Shown here: positions 17,130-26,284 of the stretch, piece by piece
Layout of the letters: the number at the start of each line of letters is the position of its first letter
How positions within the stretch are numbered: position 1 is the first letter of the stretch
Source of the DNA: JBDIVL01 sp039794405
GTDB taxonomy: Bacteria > Planctomycetota > Brocadiia > Brocadiales > Brocadiaceae
DNA: 35,388 bases
Reading direction: 5' to 3'
Assembly: GCA_039794405.1 (NCBI GenBank)
Contig: JBDIVL010000041.1
Location: 1-35,388, forward strand
Notes under the pieces: generated by a model
Told to the model about the DNA's origin: nothing
The model's input: only the letters and a program-made list of their open reading frames with translations
Databases searched by the model: none
Made by a program: the position numbers and the translations under genes

Positions 17130-18710
17130 ATGTCAATTTCGTTTGATCCCGATTCATATTTTCATACCGGTGAATGGAAGAATGCAGTCGACCCTTCCAA
17201 AAATCATTACGAGCGTCTCGGCTTGAAATTCGGGGACAACTACTCTGCTGACGATTGTAAAGAAGCATTTCAACAAAGATATAACTGGTGGCGAGAGGTA
17301 AACAAGCGATACAGCACCAATCCTGCCAATACAAAAACCAGGGATACGGGTCCAGCCTCCAGGGAAGCAATGGAAAAGCTGCATATCGCGTACGCAACAC
17401 TCAGCGATCTGATAAAAAAGACATCGTATGACAAACAATTAAAAGATGAAGAGGATAAGAAGGGCAAGAAAGAGTTCCTCAAAATGGTAACCATCGTTTT
17501 ATCTGATGGGGTGTTATCCCGGGAAGGTGAAAAGATCCTCCTTCACTGCGCTGATACCTTAGGAATTGACAGGTCCTGTGCTTTGCATAGTATCACTTCA
17601 GAAATGAAAAAGACCGGTGCAGCCTATAAGGCTGAAAGCCCCGTAACGGGCGAGAAAGCCTTTTCTGATTACTATAAAATTCTAGAGATAACCCCATCGG
17701 CCTCAAATGCTGAAATAGAAAATGCGTATAACAAGCGGCATTTTATCTGGGAAAACCTGGGCAGAAATTCTCAATTTAAAAATGAAGCAGAACAAAAAAA
17801 GAAACAATTACAGGAGGCCGTAGATACATTACTTGACCGGAAGAAACGAAAGATTTACGACCAACGGTTAAAAGGGTTATTTGATGTTCCTGTACGGATG
17901 CATAAGAGACGGAAAAATTTGTTCATACTGGCAGTATCCGGACTCGGATTGGCAACTGTGACAGTATCCGCACTATTCATAGTAATGCGGTTAAGCTGGT
18001 CTAAAATTTCCAAGCCTTTTTCCCTGTCTTCTCAATACAGTACGCAAGGGAAAAAAGAAACACCCCCTGTGCAGATGGTAAAAAAAACACCCGGCAGCGG
18101 TTGGTTGGGCATTAACGTTCAGGATATGACGCCTCAATTAGCAGAAGCGTTTCAGGTAACGATAACGGAAGGCGCCGTTGTATCCGGTATTGAAGAAAAC
18201 TCTCCCGCAAAAGAATCGGGTATTGAATGCGGTGATATTATCACAGAATATGACGGAAAACCTGTTAAACACGGCAATCACTTCTTTTACGTTGTAAGAC
18301 GAACAAAGGCAGGCAAAACAATAAAGGTTAAAGTACTGAGGAATAGCAAAGAAAAGGAACTCTATGTTAAGATCGGTGAACAGCCACCGGATAAACCCGT
18401 TTACGACCCCACAACAATACCCTATGAAAACGATATTGGATTAACAGTACAAAATATCACGAAAGAAATTGCCCGGAAATTCGGTATCAGAGAAGAACAT
18501 GGGATAATCGTTTCTGATGTACATGACGGGGGCCGGGCTTCTCAATCCGGTATAAGAAAAGGTGACATAATTAATGAAGTAGGCTGCGAAGAAGTCAGGG
18601 ATGTGGCAGATTTACGATGGGCATTCAGTAAATTGGACATGAAGAAAGCAATCCGTGTACATATCAAACGGAATGCAATTTTTCTGTATATAATCATCAA
18701 GGAAAAATAA
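17130..18710 (+). CDS. Membrane protein with two degenerate J-like domains and two PDZ domains
   Basis: A protein of about 526 residues. Residues 26-100 (HYERLGLKF...) and 180-250 (DYYKILEITPSASNAEIE) have the pattern of J domains, but both lack the HPD tripeptide that stimulates Hsp70 ATPase. A single transmembrane helix follows at about 265-287 (LFILAVSGLGLATVTVSALF). Two HtrA-type PDZ domains then occupy about 333-425 (GWLGINVQDMTP, GIECGDIITEYDG) and 436-526 (GIRKGDIINEVG). The N terminus is probably cytoplasmic and the PDZ part periplasmic. A TTG at 17124 is possible, but AGGAG at 17117-17121 is better spaced for the ATG at 17130. No protease domain is present. It is convergent with the protease-like/TPR gene. 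Confidence 0.85.
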   Translation: MSISFDPDSYFHTGEWKNAVDPSKNHYERLGLKFGDNYSADDCKEAFQQRYNWWREVNKRYSTNPANTKTRDTGPASREAMEKLHIAYATLSDLIKKTSYDKQLKDEEDKKGKKEFLKMVTIVLSDGVLSREGEKILLHCADTLGIDRSCALHSITSEMKKTGAAYKAESPVTGEKAFSDYYKILEITPSASNAEIENAYNKRHFIWENLGRNSQFKNEAEQKKKQLQEAVDTLLDRKKRKIYDQRLKGLFDVPVRMHKRRKNLFILAVSGLGLATVTVSALFIVMRLSWSKISKPFSLSSQYSTQGKKETPPVQMVKKTPGSGWLGINVQDMTPQLAEAFQVTITEGAVVSGIEENSPAKESGIECGDIITEYDGKPVKHGNHFFYVVRRTKAGKTIKVKVLRNSKEKELYVKIGEQPPDKPVYDPTTIPYENDIGLTVQNITKEIARKFGIREEHGIIVSDVHDGGRASQSGIRKGDIINEVGCEEVRDVADLRWAFSKLDMKKAIRVHIKRNAIFLYIIIKEK

Positions 18711-18858
18711 AACGTAACTACTCAGGCTGCCAGGTTCACGGTTAGAGAAAGAGATGAAGATTGAAGGATTTGAAGAAAGCAAAACAACCAACCGTGAACC
18801 CTGTACCGTAACCCGAGTAGAAGTGGGTTTTAAACCCGCCCCTACCATGTCTCCGCAG

Positions 18859-20718
18859 CTATTTGAAAATCAAATGAAACAAACCACTTGCCAAATCATT
18901 ATCCAAATCCATAAGGATTTTATACTCTTCCAATGCTGACTTCCTATCCCCCTGATTTAAATACGCTATACCCAGGCCAAGATGCGCATCTGCAAAGTCC
19001 GGCTTCATTTGAACTGCCTGCTTGTAAGCTTCTCGCTCTTCCTGATAATGTCCAAGGATACCATAGATCAAGGCTAAATTATAGTATGTATTGAAATCAT
19101 CAGATCTGATATTAACAGCCTGCTTAAAGGCATCAATTGCTTCTGTATACTGCTTAAGCGTAAAATAGGTCATGCCAAGCATACGGTGTGCCTCAGCTTT
19201 ATCAGCCTTCATGAAAATAGCCTGCTTGTATGCATCAATTGCTTCCGTATACCGTTCAAGTTTGTAACACATGGTACCGAGCCTGCAATATACATCAGCG
19301 TTATCCGGTTTTATTTGTATTATCTGCTTAAGGGTATCGATTGCCTCTGAGTAATTTCCTAATTTCTCATAAGCCAGACCAAGGGCGGATAGCGTATTGA
19401 CATCATCAGGCTTGTTTCTCATTGCTTGTTTGAACGCATCAATTGCTTCCGGATAACGTCCTTGTTTATGATAAATTAAACCTAACATAGAAATGGCATG
19501 AGCATCATTTTGATTAATATTAATTACCCGCAGGTAAGAATCTCTCGCTTCAGCATAGCGCTCAAGATTAAAATAAGCCAGGCCCAGACAGGAATGTGTT
19601 TCAACAAAATCAGGTTCAATCTGAAGTGCTCGCTTAAAAGCCGTTACTGCTTCCGTATAACGTTCTAACATATGATAAGCCTTCCCTAACTTGTGGTATA
19701 CTTTGGCATCAGCATCCGGCTGGATACGCAATATATGCTTGTAAGTATCAACCGCTTCTGAAAAGTACCCCAACGTATCATACACTATCCCAAGGTTAAT
19801 ATGTGCATCGATAAAATCGGGATTGATTCTGATTGTGCGTTTGTAAGCCTCTATTGCCTCCGGATATTGCCCAAGCCTGTCATAGCAGTAACCGATATAG
19901 AAATAAGCGGAAAAATACCTTGGATTTTTTTTCCCCGCTTCTTCAAATAAGTGAAGGGCCTTCCTGTCGTTGTCCCATGCAAGGTAATAAAGTCCACGGT
20001 TACAGAACCCTTCAGCAGAGAAAAGCCACTCATTTGTTTCACTTTCGGTCCATCCGGGAATGATCGTGTCCCTGTCGGGTAAAAGTTTTATCACCCTCTC
20101 GCTGTGAATTGCAAAATATTGGTTTTGGCCTTCGATATTTTGAGAAATTGCCAGCCCGATAACTTCTCCTCTCGCATTTATCACGGGATTACCGTTAAAT
20201 TCTGGAGATATAGGCGCAGCAATCTTGAGGATCGTTCCAAATGTTGGAATCTCACAGATGCCCGATATTGTGCCCTCATGAGTATATTGATCGATTTTTG
20301 TCGGATTGCCGACTACGAAAATTTGCTCACCCATTTCAGGAAGAGAGGTACTGAGCATTAAAGGTTGTACTATCCTTGGGGGAATATCAACCGATACACG
20401 CAGAAGATCCCCTTCCCTGTCCTGCGATAAAACGCTGGTAACCGTATAGAACTTTCCGGAAGCTGTTTCTACCTCGGCACTGGCTGCACCCTGAAATGAA
20501 TGGATGTTTGTAATAACATCACCACTCGTATCGATAAAAAAGCCATTCCCCTTGCCAAGAAGTTCACTATTTTTATCGTATAGTAAGAGAGTCACCATGG
20601 ACGGCTGGATCCTTTTGACAGCGACCTCGATGTCCTCTTGCGCATGAGATAAGAAAGGAACCGGGATAGAAAGAGTAAAAACAACCCATGAAACCAAAAG
20701 ATACCGATATATCTTCAT
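18859..20718 (-). CDS. Secreted trypsin-like (probably inactive) protein with 11 TPR repeats
   Basis: A 619-residue exported protein. The signal peptide covers roughly residues 1-26 (YLLVSWVVFTLSIPVPFLSHA). Residues 28-215 have an HtrA-like chymotrypsin fold: TNIHSFQGA with His73, the GDLLRV block with Asp104, and PISPEFNGNPVIN. In active relatives that last block reads PGNSGGP; here Asn175 stands where the catalytic Ser should be. A stretch of eleven 34-residue TPR repeats runs from about residue 232 to 610 (LGxxYxxLxRYxEAIDAYKQA type), a protein-binding scaffold. It is probably a periplasmic binding or sensing protein rather than an active protease. No operon partner is seen on its strand. 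Confidence 0.9.
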   Translation of the reverse strand: MKIYRYLLVSWVVFTLSIPVPFLSHAQEDIEVAVKRIQPSMVTLLLYDKNSELLGKGNGFFIDTSGDVITNIHSFQGAASAEVETASGKFYTVTSVLSQDREGDLLRVSVDIPPRIVQPLMLSTSLPEMGEQIFVVGNPTKIDQYTHEGTISGICEIPTFGTILKIAAPISPEFNGNPVINARGEVIGLAISQNIEGQNQYFAIHSERVIKLLPDRDTIIPGWTESETNEWLFSAEGFCNRGLYYLAWDNDRKALHLFEEAGKKNPRYFSAYFYIGYCYDRLGQYPEAIEAYKRTIRINPDFIDAHINLGIVYDTLGYFSEAVDTYKHILRIQPDADAKVYHKLGKAYHMLERYTEAVTAFKRALQIEPDFVETHSCLGLAYFNLERYAEARDSYLRVININQNDAHAISMLGLIYHKQGRYPEAIDAFKQAMRNKPDDVNTLSALGLAYEKLGNYSEAIDTLKQIIQIKPDNADVYCRLGTMCYKLERYTEAIDAYKQAIFMKADKAEAHRMLGMTYFTLKQYTEAIDAFKQAVNIRSDDFNTYYNLALIYGILGHYQEEREAYKQAVQMKPDFADAHLGLGIAYLNQGDRKSALEEYKILMDLDNDLASGLFHLIFK

Positions 20719-20913
20719 ATTGTCATTATAATATCAGAATTATAGCTATTATTCCAATTTTGAAAGGAAAAAAGAAGAAGTATTGATTATCATAATAATA
20801 TCCTGCCGCGGCATACAAGACACAAATTTTGTAATTATTCCCGAACCCTGGACAGGAGCAGTACCCATAGCAGCAGACTAAAGTAGAATTTTCATTTTAT
20901 TTATGCGTTTTTT

Positions 20914-20944
20914 GGGTGGCACGGCCAAACGGAGTTTGTCCGTG
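20914..20944. repeat. GGGTGGCAC palindrome
   Basis: GGGTGGCACGGCCAAAC and GTTTGTCCGTG arms. It is preceded by ATTTTCATTTTATTTATGCG, a flank also present beside the copy at 33689-33725. Confidence 0.8.
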
Positions 20945-20990
20945 TTTAACTTAAGGTATAGGAATTTCAAAGTTTGTCATAACATACCAG

Positions 20991-21061
20991 ACAACCCCCT
21001 CAAATCCCCTTTTTTAAGGGGGACTTGAGGAGTTTCCCCTTAATAAAGGGAGAGGGGGTTG
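20991..21061. repeat. GC-rich hairpin repeat, copy 2
   Basis: Outer arms ACAACCCCCT and AGGGGGTTGT enclose inner CCCCTT/AAGGGG arms, giving a long cruciform-capable structure. Confidence 0.65.
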
Positions 21062-21170
21062 TTTTTGACTAGCATTTGTAGTGTATCAAAAAAGTTGCTG
21101 CCAAAGGCAGCCTAATTTGAAGTACACTGAAAACAGATTATTCTCTTCCGGCTCGTTCGGTTAGGAAATC

Positions 21171-22169
21171 ATGCATAAGAAAATTATCTTAACAGGCATA
21201 AAACCTACTGGCAGCCCCCACCTGGGCAATTACCTCGGTGCCATAAAGCCCGCCCTCGCTATGGCACAAAATGAGCAACATCAGTCAATGTATTTTATCG
21301 CCGATTATCATGCATTGACTGCCGTACGGGAACCGCATTACTTTCATAATTTATGCTATGAAGTAGCCGCAACATGGCTTGCCTTTGGATTGGACCCTGA
21401 CAAGGTAATCTTTTATCGTCAGTCTGATGTACCGGAGATATTTGAATTGACCTGGATACTTGCATGCATGACCCCGAAAGGGCTCATGAATCGCGCCCAC
21501 GCCTATAAAGCGGCTGTTGCCCAAAACCTTGAAATGGGGGTTTCTGACGTCGATTCCGGTATCAACATGGGACTCTATAATTACCCTGTCCTCATGGCTG
21601 CTGACATCTTGCTTTTCCTTACAGACTTCGTCCCCGTAGGAAAAGATCAAATACAGCATATCGAGATCACGAACGATATTGCCCGTAATTTTAACCACAC
21701 CTATGGAAAGGTTTTTAAACCGACGAAATACATCATTCAGGAAGAGGTCGCATCGTTACCCGGCCTGGATGGACGCAAGATGAGCAAAAGTTATGACAAC
21801 ACCATTCCGCTGTTTGTTTCACCGGACCAATTACGGAAACTTGTCTTTAGAATTAAAACAGATTCAATTCCTCCGGCTGAACCCAAGGATCCAGCCACCT
21901 CTACGCTTTTCCTTATCTATAAAGAGTTTGCCGGTTCAGATCAAACAGAATCTCTGCGCAGGCGGTATCTGCAGGGTATAGCATATGCAAACGTAAAGCA
22001 GGAGTTATTTGAGGTGTTGGATTCTTTCCTGATAGAACCTCGCCAGGTATACAATCAGCTCATGGCAGACCGGCAGAAAATGGACACACTCCTCAGTGAA
22101 GGCGCTAAAAAAGCAAGGTCATTAGCTATACCTTTTATGGAGAAAATCAGAAAGATAATTGGCCGTTGA
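21171..22169 (+). CDS. trpS: Tryptophan-tRNA ligase
   Basis: A 332-residue class I aminoacyl-tRNA synthetase that charges tRNA-Trp in the cytoplasm. The HIGH-type motif is PTGSPHLGNYLG near the N terminus and the KMSKS loop is GRKMSKSYDN at about residues 201-210. Between them are FIADYHALT and YNYPVLMAADILLF, both standard for the bacterial enzyme. The length is normal. TTAGGA lies five to six bases before the ATG. It stands alone, read from the repeat-rich region. Confidence 0.98.
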   Translation: MHKKIILTGIKPTGSPHLGNYLGAIKPALAMAQNEQHQSMYFIADYHALTAVREPHYFHNLCYEVAATWLAFGLDPDKVIFYRQSDVPEIFELTWILACMTPKGLMNRAHAYKAAVAQNLEMGVSDVDSGINMGLYNYPVLMAADILLFLTDFVPVGKDQIQHIEITNDIARNFNHTYGKVFKPTKYIIQEEVASLPGLDGRKMSKSYDNTIPLFVSPDQLRKLVFRIKTDSIPPAEPKDPATSTLFLIYKEFAGSDQTESLRRRYLQGIAYANVKQELFEVLDSFLIEPRQVYNQLMADRQKMDTLLSEGAKKARSLAIPFMEKIRKIIGR

Positions 22170-22325
22170 ACAAAATTTTCCATTTATTATCGGAATAATT
22201 CTTCTCTGTTGACAAAAACAGAAGGAACGTGTCTAATAACAAAACGCTTCATTACCCAAAAGTAATCTCCGTTAAACAAAAACGACAGCCAGGAACTGTA
22301 CAGGAATAGGAAGGAGGTAATTCTC

Positions 22326-22937
22326 ATGGAATATAAATTTTTAATCGATACATATGAGACAGAACGGATTAAGACGTTGAGTGCCTGGAGTATGTTCAAA
22401 GACGAGGACATTCGTGTTCGTCCGCGTCAGGGTGACAGGCGTGGAAGGAACGCCCTGGAGCAAATGATCCATCAGTGTATGAGTGAGAATATCTGGTTTC
22501 GCAACATGCTGGGAATTGACGTTGGAGCACCACCTTTACCAAAGGAAGAAACCCGGCTGGAATTTATCAAGCGTTATGCCGAAGATTCAGAAAAACGCCT
22601 TGCGGCCTTACAAAAGACCGAAAAACCCTGGTGGGAAGAAACCGTACCGTTTTTTGACGTTAAGCGCTCGCGGGCATGGATCATGACCAGGAGAATTGCG
22701 CATACCGCACATCACCGCGGACAACTGACAATAATGCTGCGGATACTGGGACGCCAGATTTACAGCACTTACGGTCCATCGGCAGATACCGGAGGTTTGA
22801 TGATACATAATGCGCCAACCATATACCCTTATTCCAGCGTGGATGCCCTTATCCATGGAGAATTCGCTGGTGGGGCCAAGACGCCTTTACCAGGACCCGG
22901 TGAGAAACCCTGTACAGAGAGACCTGACACACAATGA
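22326..22937 (+). CDS. DinB-like four-helix metalloprotein
   Basis: A 203-residue protein of the DinB/YfiT-like fold, a four-helix bundle that binds a metal through three histidines; many members act as thiol-dependent transferases or are of unknown role. Candidate ligands are in EQMIHQCMSENIWF (His near residue 48) and RRIAHTAHHRGQLTIMLR (His near residues 127-131). The ATG is well placed after AAGGAGG, a strong ribosome site. The last 45 residues are Pro/Gly-rich and probably disordered. Its stop overlaps the start of the Nudix gene by four bases, so the two are probably co-translated. Confidence 0.88.
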   Translation: MEYKFLIDTYETERIKTLSAWSMFKDEDIRVRPRQGDRRGRNALEQMIHQCMSENIWFRNMLGIDVGAPPLPKEETRLEFIKRYAEDSEKRLAALQKTEKPWWEETVPFFDVKRSRAWIMTRRIAHTAHHRGQLTIMLRILGRQIYSTYGPSADTGGLMIHNAPTIYPYSSVDALIHGEFAGGAKTPLPGPGEKPCTERPDTQ

Positions 22938-23386
22938 GACTTGATAAATCTGCCCTTCTTAAAATTGTTGAAATCTCACCGCTTATCTCTATCGATCTTA
23001 TTATCAGGAATATCCATAATGAAGTGCTCCTCGGTTTGCGAAATAACGAACCAGCAAAAAATTACTGGTTTGTACCCGGCGGCAGGATATGTAAGGGCGA
23101 GCGTTTAGCACAGGCTTTTGAACGTATTTCACAAGAAGAAATTGGGGAGACGTTAACAATCCAGGATGCACGGTTCCTTGGTGTCTTTGAACATTTTTAT
23201 CAGGAAAATTTTGCTCAAGAACCGGGAATTGATACACATTATATTGTTCTGGCCTACGAGATCTGCCTGTGTAATTCACTCCCCAGATTGCCAGATGACC
23301 AGCATTGCCAGTACCGATGGATATTACCGGACGTCTTACTTCAGGTGCCGGGTGTCCATCCTTATACAAAGGCGTATTTTAGTTAA
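22934..23386 (+). CDS. Nudix hydrolase of the GDP-mannose mannosyl hydrolase type
   Basis: A 150-residue enzyme resembling GDP-mannose mannosyl hydrolase (Gmm/WcaH), which hydrolyses GDP-sugars. The modified Nudix box is FVPGGRICKGERLAQAF followed by ERISQEEIGE; the first Glu of the REUxEE core is replaced by Ile, a change of the kind seen in this subgroup. FLGVFEHFYQENF and THYIVLAYEI also fit the family. It overlaps the DinB-like gene by ATGA and converges on the isomerase gene, whose 3' end it overlaps by eight bases. Confidence 0.85.
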   Translation: MRLDKSALLKIVEISPLISIDLIIRNIHNEVLLGLRNNEPAKNYWFVPGGRICKGERLAQAFERISQEEIGETLTIQDARFLGVFEHFYQENFAQEPGIDTHYIVLAYEICLCNSLPRLPDDQHCQYRWILPDVLLQVPGVHPYTKAYFS

Positions 23387-24377
23387 CAATCCTAATAAAT
23401 ACCCCTGCCTTCAAGCTATTGATATACTGGTTTTTTAACCGGACGGTTTCCTCCCGGTAGAGTCTTTTGTAAATCTCTTCCTGTACCTCTGCAAATTCCA
23501 GTGTTTTTTCCGGTTTAATGAGATCTACCTTAAAAATATGGTATCCAACGGGAGACTCGACAATATTGCTGTACTCATTATCCTTTAAGCTATGAGCAAC
23601 ATCGCGGAGGTCTTTTCGTAATTCACTAACCTCCTCGAAACTCCACAGACCGCCGTTCTCTGCATTCGGGCCCTCAGAATATTGTTTTGCCAGGGTTGAA
23701 AAGTCCTCGCCTTTTTTCAAACGTTTCATAACTTGCTGTGCCAGAGAAAATGTCTCCTCTTTATTACCATTACGGACAGAAAATTTAAGCATGATATGGC
23801 GTAATTTCACCTCTTTTTTTTGGCGAAACTCGTCAATGTTCTCACAATAATACTGCCTCATCAATTTCGGCTGGATTTTAACCTTATTATAGACATTATC
23901 CCTTATAATCTTATCGATCATAATATCTTCCCGCAGTTCATTTTTCTTTTCAATAGGATTTATTCCCTGCGATTCAGCAATTTCATAATACTTCGATATA
24001 GAACCTACATCTTTAACCGCCCCTTTTACAAAAGAATCCAGGTTCTTTTCTATCTCCTTCCTTACTGCCTCATCGGTACCAAATATTCGATTCGCCTCTT
24101 TAACCAGAACCTTCCGGTTAATCAGCTCATCCAGGGTATTCTTCAATATTTCCTCAATCTTATCAATCGCCTCTTGATCTTTATATCTTTCTTGCGCCTC
24201 TCTGATTGCTACAGCACCAAATTTAATTACTTCTTTATAGGTGATAATTTCATCATCTACAATAGCCTTGATAGAGTTAATACTATTATTTCTGCTTGAG
24301 TCGTTATCCGCTCCATAGGAAAAAGAAGAAACGATAAAGATAAGAAATAAAAATATTGTGCTATATTTTACTCGCAT
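23379..24377 (-). CDS. SurA/PpiC-type peptidyl-prolyl isomerase, exported
   Basis: A protein of about 332 residues with an N-terminal signal sequence (YSTIFLFLIFIVSSFSYG), a SurA N-type helical domain containing DELINRKVLVKEA, and a parvulin domain at about residues 190-290. The latter has VKLRHIMLKF, FSTLAKQYSEGPNAENGG and VESPVGYHIFKV, the usual PpiC core. It would assist folding in the periplasm or of outer-membrane proteins. The upstream ATG (24389) touches the AGG sequence directly; the ATG at 24377 (MRVKYS) is preferred and gives a normal signal peptide. Confidence 0.9.
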   Translation of the reverse strand: MRVKYSTIFLFLIFIVSSFSYGADNDSSRNNSINSIKAIVDDEIITYKEVIKFGAVAIREAQERYKDQEAIDKIEEILKNTLDELINRKVLVKEANRIFGTDEAVRKEIEKNLDSFVKGAVKDVGSISKYYEIAESQGINPIEKKNELREDIMIDKIIRDNVYNKVKIQPKLMRQYYCENIDEFRQKKEVKLRHIMLKFSVRNGNKEETFSLAQQVMKRLKKGEDFSTLAKQYSEGPNAENGGLWSFEEVSELRKDLRDVAHSLKDNEYSNIVESPVGYHIFKVDLIKPEKTLEFAEVQEEIYKRLYREETVRLKNQYINSLKAGVFIRIVN

Positions 24378-24389
24378 TTTTACGCACAT

Positions 24390-24941
24390 CCTTTAACAAA
24401 AGATGCAAAAAATATTTACGGTATTCACAAAGAGTGGTTTAAACCTTCTTATTGATACGTACGATTTCAGGCCTCAGGCGTTCCATTGATACAGGATGGT
24501 TTTCTGCTAGAGTTTAGTTGATTTTTTCAGAAAATCCACAAGCTTTTTCGCGTTCTTTTATGGTTTTTACTTTTTGTGATTTTACCAGTATTTTTGAGGT
24601 ATTCAAGAAATTTATTCTCATTATTCTTGATTTCAATAATATAAAATGCTAAATAACTACAATCATTCTATGTACCTTAATATTTTTGGCAAAAATATAT
24701 TTTACCCGACATTGGGTATGGTAACCACTGAAGCACAGGGATAAAAAACATGGAAAAACACTCCTGAAGATGAAAAGGAATAAAGACATAATACAGAAAG
24801 GTTGAGGTCAAGGCCGAGCTTAACCTCAACCTTATCCTTGGCCTTAGCCTTATCCATTATGTCTTTCTTCTCTTCAGTGTTTGTATCTTTCCATGTTTCC
24901 GTAATTCATTTCTTCCGACTTGTTCGGGCTGGGAGGTTGTT
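24390..24941. other. Intergenic region between isomerase and DUF2235 genes
   Basis: AT-rich and without a convincing ORF. Near 24800-24860 there is a low-complexity stretch built from AGG/CTT-type units (GACCTCAACC variants). CTTCCGACTTGTTCGGGCT at 24913-24931 repeats a short motif seen at 11603 and 21140, and it is followed by GGGAGG, which serves as ribosome site for the DUF2235 gene. Confidence 0.5.
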
Positions 24942-25982
24942 ATGTCTAAACGCATCGTAATCTGTTCCGATGGTACCTGGAATATCCCCGATCAGAAAGA
25001 TAGAGGAGAAGTAAGGCCAACCAATGTCGCAAAAATGGCACTATCCATTGCGCCAGAGGGTACCGATGATAAAATCCAAAGGGTATTTTATGATAAAGGA
25101 GTTGGTACCGGATGGGGTCTTAACCGATGGCTTGGCGGGGCATTTGGTGTTGGCATATCAAAAAACATTGAAGATGCCTACCGGTTCCTCATCGAAAATT
25201 ATAAAGACGGCGATGAGATCTATCTGTTCGGCTTCAGCAGAGGTGCATATGCCGTAAGAAGTACCGCCGGCCTGATCCGAAATTGCGGGCTGCTGAAGAA
25301 AGAATATGCCAATAAATACAAGGATGCTTATAAACTTTATCGCAGGAGGGACAATAAATCCCACCCGAATTCGGTTGAGGCACAACTATTCAGAAAGGCA
25401 TATTCCCATGAGGTTCGCATCAAATTTATCGGGGTATGGGACACCGTCGGTGCATTAGGAATCCCGCTGGGTGGACTACGGTTTGTCAATAAACTTCTGG
25501 GACTTGAGTTCCACGATGTAAAGCTAAGCAGTTACGTTGATAACGCTTACCAGGCGCTTGCTATCGATGAAAGGCGAAAGCCATTTCTGCCGGCCATTTG
25601 GGAAAAGCAGGGACACGCAATCCACCAGAAATTGGAGCAAGTCTGGTTCGCCGGGGTTCATTCAAACGTTGGAGGCGGTTATAAAGATACCGGGCTCTCC
25701 GACATTGCATTTTTATGGATGAAAGAAAAGGCGGAATTGTGCGGATTATCATTTGATGATACAACACTCAAGCAGCTTGATATTGTCATTGACCCTGATT
25801 GGGACGGGAAATTAAGAAACTCGAAAACAGGCCTTTACAGGTTGACAGGCGATCATATCAGGCCCATAGGCCAGGCAAAACATGCAAACGAGTCAGTTCA
25901 TTCCTGTGCAGTAATTAGATACGAAAAAAAACCTGCCTATAAACCGGAAAATCTTACGGAATATCTTTCTAAGATTCAATAA
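24942..25982 (+). CDS. DUF2235 alpha/beta-hydrolase
   Basis: A 346-residue protein of the DUF2235 family, which includes the catalytic domain of type VI phospholipase effectors (Tle1) as well as uncharacterised stand-alone enzymes. It has the N-terminal CSDGTWN motif, the nucleophile elbow LFGFSRGAYAVR (Ser99), WDTVGALGIP with Asp167 and VHSNVGGGY with His240, a complete Ser-Asp-His triad. No signal peptide or transport domain is seen and no type VI genes are present. It ends 15 bp before the convergent end of cas2b, on the other strand. Confidence 0.92.
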   Translation: MSKRIVICSDGTWNIPDQKDRGEVRPTNVAKMALSIAPEGTDDKIQRVFYDKGVGTGWGLNRWLGGAFGVGISKNIEDAYRFLIENYKDGDEIYLFGFSRGAYAVRSTAGLIRNCGLLKKEYANKYKDAYKLYRRRDNKSHPNSVEAQLFRKAYSHEVRIKFIGVWDTVGALGIPLGGLRFVNKLLGLEFHDVKLSSYVDNAYQALAIDERRKPFLPAIWEKQGHAIHQKLEQVWFAGVHSNVGGGYKDTGLSDIAFLWMKEKAELCGLSFDDTTLKQLDIVIDPDWDGKLRNSKTGLYRLTGDHIRPIGQAKHANESVHSCAVIRYEKKPAYKPENLTEYLSKIQ

Positions 25983-25996
25983 GGCTCTGAAATATT

Positions 25997-26272
25997 TCAT
26001 AAAAATATCTCTACCCCTTCTGGAACCCTGTTTCCCTTACCAAGTACTGTACATTTAACGCTGGACGGCAGCGGGTATATTCGTATATCATCTTCATTAT
26101 CATCAATTATGCCTTCAAGCTTTTCCTTCAACTCTGTTAATTCCTGCCAGGTAAGTTTACAAAAAAATACCGAATACTGGATATGCGTACCTATACCCTT
26201 GAGTATTTTAAACACCTGCCTTAACCTTTTTTCATGAATAATATCGTAACAAACAATATAATTGCTCTTCAT
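25997..26272 (-). CDS. cas2: CRISPR-associated Cas2 (second copy)
   Basis: A 91-residue Cas2 with a ferredoxin-like fold. The N terminus NYIVCYDIIHEKRLRQVFKI contains the conserved Asp at residue 9 and the basic helix; QYSVFFCKL forms strand 2, and DDIRIYPLPSS is the later strand. It is the last gene of the minus-strand CRISPR operon and is 12 bp from cas1b, so it is probably translated with it. Confidence 0.93.
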   Translation of the reverse strand: MKSNYIVCYDIIHEKRLRQVFKILKGIGTHIQYSVFFCKLTWQELTELKEKLEGIIDDNEDDIRIYPLPSSVKCTVLGKGNRVPEGVEIFL

Positions 26273-26284
26273 CTTAAATACTGT

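Larger units (their letters stand above)
20719..21170. other. Intergenic region between the divergent TPR and trpS genes
   Basis: No gene. It holds a GGGTGGCAC palindrome (20914-20944) and a GC-rich hairpin (20991-21061). CTTCCGGCTCGTTCGG just before trpS recurs at about 11603 and 24913. Confidence 0.6.

Noticed and set aside
24942..25982. DUF2235 gene as a CRISPR effector or type VI effector
   Set aside because: It is on the opposite strand to the cas operon and only meets it end to end; no type VI genes or export signal are visible.
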